Part shown: positions 13,965 to 16,837 of the stretch, in pieces | Layout of the letters: every line of letters starts with the position of its first letter | Numbering within the stretch: the stretch's first letter is position 1 | Assembly: GCA_030642885.1 (NCBI GenBank) | Contig: DAOWMX010000016.1 | Location: 1-16,837, forward strand | DNA: 16,837 nt | Direction: 5' to 3' | Source of the DNA: Anaerolineales bacterium | GTDB lineage: Bacteria; Chloroflexota; Anaerolineae; Anaerolineales; E44-bin32 | The notes under the pieces: model-generated | The model's input: only the letters and a program-made list of their open reading frames with translations | What the model was told of the DNA's origin: nothing | Databases searched by the model: none | Made by a program: the position numbers and the translations under genes

Positions 13965-14004
13965 GGGCAGGCGCGGTGCCCCTGCAGGCACAGGTCTTGC
14001 AGGG
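13965..14004. repeat. Two overlapping inverted repeats upstream of the PBP-like gene
   Basis: GGGCA (13965-13969) pairs with TGCCC (13977-13981), and CCCTGCA (13980-13986) pairs with TGCAGGG (13998-14004). The AGGGCAGGC/CAGGCACAGG composition resembles degenerate intergenic repeat elements seen in Chloroflexota. It occupies the space between the divergent patatin and PBP-like genes. Confidence 0.45.
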
Positions 14005-14030
14005 ATTATCGCCACGCATTCATTTACGGG

Positions 14031-14036
14031 TAAAAT
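14031..14036 (+). promoter_or_regulatory. Candidate -10 box giving a leaderless PBP-like mRNA
   Basis: TAAAAT ends 6 bases before the ATG at 14043, so transcription would begin at or next to the start codon. No Shine-Dalgarno is present and an in-frame TAA lies at 14031-14033, so the start cannot be further upstream. No good -35 is seen at 17 bases. Confidence 0.35.
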
Positions 14037-14042
14037 TCGTAT

Positions 14043-16837
14043 ATGGCTAAGGTAACGGACGTCAGGCGGTTTCGACGCCGCCGGGAATTCCAATCTAGAG
14101 GAGAGAGGCTGCTTGGGCGGGTTGGTTTTGTATTTGCCCTTCTGTTGGTTGTGGGAATTGGATCAGTGGTTCTCCTGATGGCCTTGTCTTATGCCGACCT
14201 AACCTCAAACCTTCCCCCGGTAGAAGATCTAGAACAGATCTTCGGTTCCGCAGGGCGAGAATCTTTCCGTCCAGTCAAATTCTATGATCGAACCGGCGAT
14301 GAACTCCTTTTAGATGTGCTTCACCCGCAGGCACAGAGCCGGCGCTGGTTGTACCTGGACCCGGACGGACCGATCGATCTGCCCGAGCACGCGCTTGAGG
14401 CAACGATCGCGATCCAAGACGAAACCTTTTGGTCAAACTCGGGATATAACCCGCAAGAGGTAGTTCAAGCGTTGCTGAATTATCTCGAGCTTCAGGGGCC
14501 TCAAGAGATTAGTCCCTCTATAAGTCAACAGCTGGTACAGGCGCAATTGCTGCCGCTCGCAGGAGCAGTGCGTTCTTCTGAGAAACAATCCCTGCAAAGA
14601 ATGATCCTGGCGGCCGATGTCACTCAGGAGTATCCCAAGGAAAAAATCATCGAGTGGTATATCAACAGCGCCGACTATGGTAATCATGCCTATGGAATTG
14701 ACGCCGCGGCGCTGGTATATTTCGCTAAGCATGCTTCAGATCTCACCCTCCCCGAAAGTGCGATGTTGGCGTCCATCCCGCTTAATCCATCGCTGAATCC
14801 GGTTGAAGCTCCAAAAGAGGCGAAGGAACGGCAGGCGGAGACCTTGATGGCGATGGTGCGAATGGGAGCGATAACAAAACATGAAGCGCAACTGGCCCTT
14901 GCACAGACATTGGAGATCAAGCATGAGGCTATTGAGTACCCAGACCATCTCCAAGAACTGGCGGAGTATCTTCAGATTGAGGCGCTTGAGATGTTTGGCG
15001 ATGATGCCCTGAGGCGAAGCGGATTACGTATCCAAACAACGGTGGACTACGATCTGCAGCTGCAATCTCATTGCACACTACAAACTCATTCCGCCCGACT
15101 CTCCGGGCTTGAGCCAAGCATCATTCTCCCTGCGGCAGATGGAACGGGATGTCTCGCTGCGGGGTTTCTCCCTCCGGTTCGTCCAAGCGACGCAAATCTC
15201 GATCACAATATCGAATCAGGAGGTTTTGTTGTTCTCGATGCAAACAATGGTGAGATTCTAGCGCTCGCGGGACCGGTTTCTGAAATTCGACCGACCGGGA
15301 CGACCTTCTCCCCATTTGTGTATTTGTCGGCTTTTGCGCAAGGCTATTCGCCGGGAAGTATGGTCCTGGATATTCCTCCCGATGGTGAATTTACAAATGG
15401 GACTTCAGAAGAGCAGGCCTCGCTATATAACGGACCTGTGCGCATCCGCACAGCACTGGCGAACGGGTATAAAGCAGCGAGCGATAGAATCCAGTCTTTG
15501 ATGGGCGTGGACAGCGTCGTGCGGACGGCGCGTTCAATGGGCGTTGCGTCAGCAACCTATGATACGCAAGAGTATCGCGAAGCCGGTGATCTGGATTGGG
15601 AAGCTTCCCTGATTAATCTAACCAGCGCCTATGCTGTCCTGGCGAATCAAGGAACGATGGTCGGTGAGTCATCCCCAGTGAATGGAACAGCGAGAAATCC
15701 TTTGCAGCCGTCGATCTTTTCAACGATTGAGGATGGCGCCAGGAGATCGACGTATGGCTTCGATCCAGAACAGAAAGCAGTTCTAAGCGCTAAATTAGCT
15801 TATCTGATGACTGATGTGTTGATGGATGAGACGGCACGCTGGCCAGCCCTGGGGCAGTCAAATGCCTTAGAGATTGGCAGACCGGCGGGGGCAATTGCAT
15901 CTGTTGCGGGCGGCCGTGATTTCTGGAGTCTGGGCTACACTCCGAGCCGGGTTGTAGGTGTTTGGCTTGGAAATCCAGACGGCTCCGAGGCGGTTGGCTT
16001 ACATGAGATGAACAGCGCCGCGCCGGTGTGGCATGCCCTGATACGCTACGCGACAAAGGATTTACCGACAGCTGGATGGCAGATACCAACGGGTGTGAAC
16101 CGGATCGATGTCTGTGATCCCTCCGGCTTGCTGCCCACTGTGTACTGTCCTTCGGTTGTGAGCGAAGTTTTCATCAACGGCACTGAGCCGATAACCTTCG
16201 ATAATCTTTACCAGCCCTACCTGGTAAACAAGGAAACGGGCAAGCTCGCGACTCTGAACACGCCAATCGACCTTGTTGAAGAACGTATATATCTCGTCCC
16301 GCCTCCAGAAGCAGCGGAGTGGGCACAGCTGGTTGGACTGGAAAGACCCCCTCAAGAATATGACACTCTCACAAATCTGGAAGATCAGCCTTCAGATGTT
16401 CGCATCACCACGCCTGCATCTTTCTCCTATCTTCGTGACGATATCGTGGTGAGAGGTTATGCGAACCCGCAGGATTTTGATTACTATCGCCTTCAATATG
16501 GCAGCGGGTTAAACCCCACTCGCTGGGTGCAAATTGGAGATGACAGCAGCAAGCAAGTACGGGGGGGCACGTTGGTGAGTTGGAAGACCGAGGGTCTCAA
16601 TGGGCTGTATACGCTTCAACTTGTTGTCGTCGACGAAGACGGGCATATCTCAACCCATGCCATCCATGTCACGGTGGACAACCAACCACCGCAGGTCGAG
16701 ATCCTGCTGCCCGAGCCCGACCAGGTCCTAAGCGGGAACAGTCGGCAGGAGATGGTGATAGATGTTGATGTGACAGACAACTTCGGGGTTGAGCGGGTCG
16801 AGTTCTATGTCGATGGTAGTAAAGTTGAAACGGTGAC
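14043..16837 (+). CDS. Class A PBP-like protein with degenerate catalytic motifs (3' end beyond window)
   Basis: At least 931 residues, open at the right edge. A basic N-terminus and a membrane helix (about 27-50) give a type II anchor. A GT51 glycosyltransferase-like domain follows (about 75-290: YDRTGDELL, SISQQL, EYPKEKIIEWYINSADYGNHAYG, AMLASIPLNPS), then a transpeptidase-like domain (about 390-700: GGFVVLDANNGEILALAG, FSPFVYLSAF, LGYTPSRVVGVWLGN) and a C-terminal tail with VCDPSGLLP, YCP and at least two Ig-like modules (about 785 onward). Active PBP1 enzymes polymerise and crosslink peptidoglycan. Here the catalytic residues are replaced: Q125 for the first GT51 Glu, R186 for the second, T420/S423 for Ser/Lys of SxxK, G475/K477 for SxN, and R613-P614-A615 for KTG. 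The frame is intact, so this is a pseudoenzyme rather than an obvious pseudogene. Confidence 0.85.
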   Translation, partial: MAKVTDVRRFRRRREFQSRGERLLGRVGFVFALLLVVGIGSVVLLMALSYADLTSNLPPVEDLEQIFGSAGRESFRPVKFYDRTGDELLLDVLHPQAQSRRWLYLDPDGPIDLPEHALEATIAIQDETFWSNSGYNPQEVVQALLNYLELQGPQEISPSISQQLVQAQLLPLAGAVRSSEKQSLQRMILAADVTQEYPKEKIIEWYINSADYGNHAYGIDAAALVYFAKHASDLTLPESAMLASIPLNPSLNPVEAPKEAKERQAETLMAMVRMGAITKHEAQLALAQTLEIKHEAIEYPDHLQELAEYLQIEALEMFGDDALRRSGLRIQTTVDYDLQLQSHCTLQTHSARLSGLEPSIILPAADGTGCLAAGFLPPVRPSDANLDHNIESGGFVVLDANNGEILALAGPVSEIRPTGTTFSPFVYLSAFAQGYSPGSMVLDIPPDGEFTNGTSEEQASLYNGPVRIRTALANGYKAASDRIQSLMGVDSVVRTARSMGVASATYDTQEYREAGDLDWEASLINLTSAYAVLANQGTMVGESSPVNGTARNPLQPSIFSTIEDGARRSTYGFDPEQKAVLSAKLAYLMTDVLMDETARWPALGQSNALEIGRPAGAIASVAGGRDFWSLGYTPSRVVGVWLGNPDGSEAVGLHEMNSAAPVWHALIRYATKDLPTAGWQIPTGVNRIDVCDPSGLLPTVYCPSVVSEVFINGTEPITFDNLYQPYLVNKETGKLATLNTPIDLVEERIYLVPPPEAAEWAQLVGLERPPQEYDTLTNLEDQPSDVRITTPASFSYLRDDIVVRGYANPQDFDYYRLQYGSGLNPTRWVQIGDDSSKQVRGGTLVSWKTEGLNGLYTLQLVVVDEDGHISTHAIHVTVDNQPPQVEILLPEPDQVLSGNSRQEMVIDVDVTDNFGVERVEFYVDGSKVETV

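Noticed and set aside
14433..16355. Minus-strand open frames opposite the PBP-like gene
   Set aside because: They are short, without ribosome binding sites, and lie inside a long plus-strand frame with clear PBP homology.
1..16837. tRNA, rRNA, CRISPR arrays or transposase genes
   Set aside because: I looked for cloverleaf-type sequences, regularly spaced repeats and DDE or Tn-type proteins and saw none; the repeats present are isolated palindromic elements.

Overview
This window looks like a chromosomal segment of a Chloroflexota bacterium, most likely an Anaerolineae-type member. The evidence is: secreted proteins with long Pro/Thr linkers (TPTPxPTPT) joined to beta-sandwich domains; a SpoVS homologue in a locus with no other sporulation genes; a class A penicillin-binding-protein homologue whose C-terminal extension (VCDPSGLLP, YCP, Ig-like modules) matches the architecture I associate with that phylum; and palindromic dispersed repeats, including the TCCTTCGACTTCGCTCAGGA element. 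No database search was possible, so the taxonomy is inference.

Layout. (1) 1-2897 is a replication and tRNA-modification block. The minus strand carries a tRNA-dihydrouridine synthase, a DUF6391-like membrane protein and the first 30 codons of holA (clamp-loader delta). The plus strand carries holB (delta prime), divergent from dus. (2) 2898-4135 holds spoVS (minus, with a good sigma70-type promoter) and a small DUF4870/Tic20-like membrane protein (plus) that has lost a normal start codon and ends at a textbook terminator. (3) 4136-6464 is a tightly coupled minus-strand operon: Dgk-like deoxynucleoside kinase, nucleotidyltransferase-fold protein, Dck-like deoxynucleoside kinase, with 4-base overlaps. 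(4) 6704-11322 is a second minus-strand operon: L-threonine 3-dehydrogenase, three paralogous membrane-anchored Pro/Thr-linker proteins (the first two overlap by 4 bases), and an orphan DNA methyltransferase. (5) 11448-13834 has an aldo/keto reductase (plus) and a patatin-like phospholipase (minus), convergent, separated by 425 bases packed with palindromic repeats. (6) 14043 to the window end is a large PBP1-like membrane protein, open at the 3' edge.

The most notable observation is that the PBP1-like protein keeps a long intact reading frame and the recognisable fold of both domains, yet every catalytic motif checked is changed: both glycosyltransferase glutamates, and the SxxK, SxN and KTG motifs of the transpeptidase. 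It reads as a double pseudoenzyme. Next in interest are the nucleotidyltransferase embedded between two paralogous deoxynucleoside kinases, a GC-rich palindromic element inserted in frame into a lipoprotein signal peptide, and a three-copy repeat found only in intergenic regions between convergent genes.
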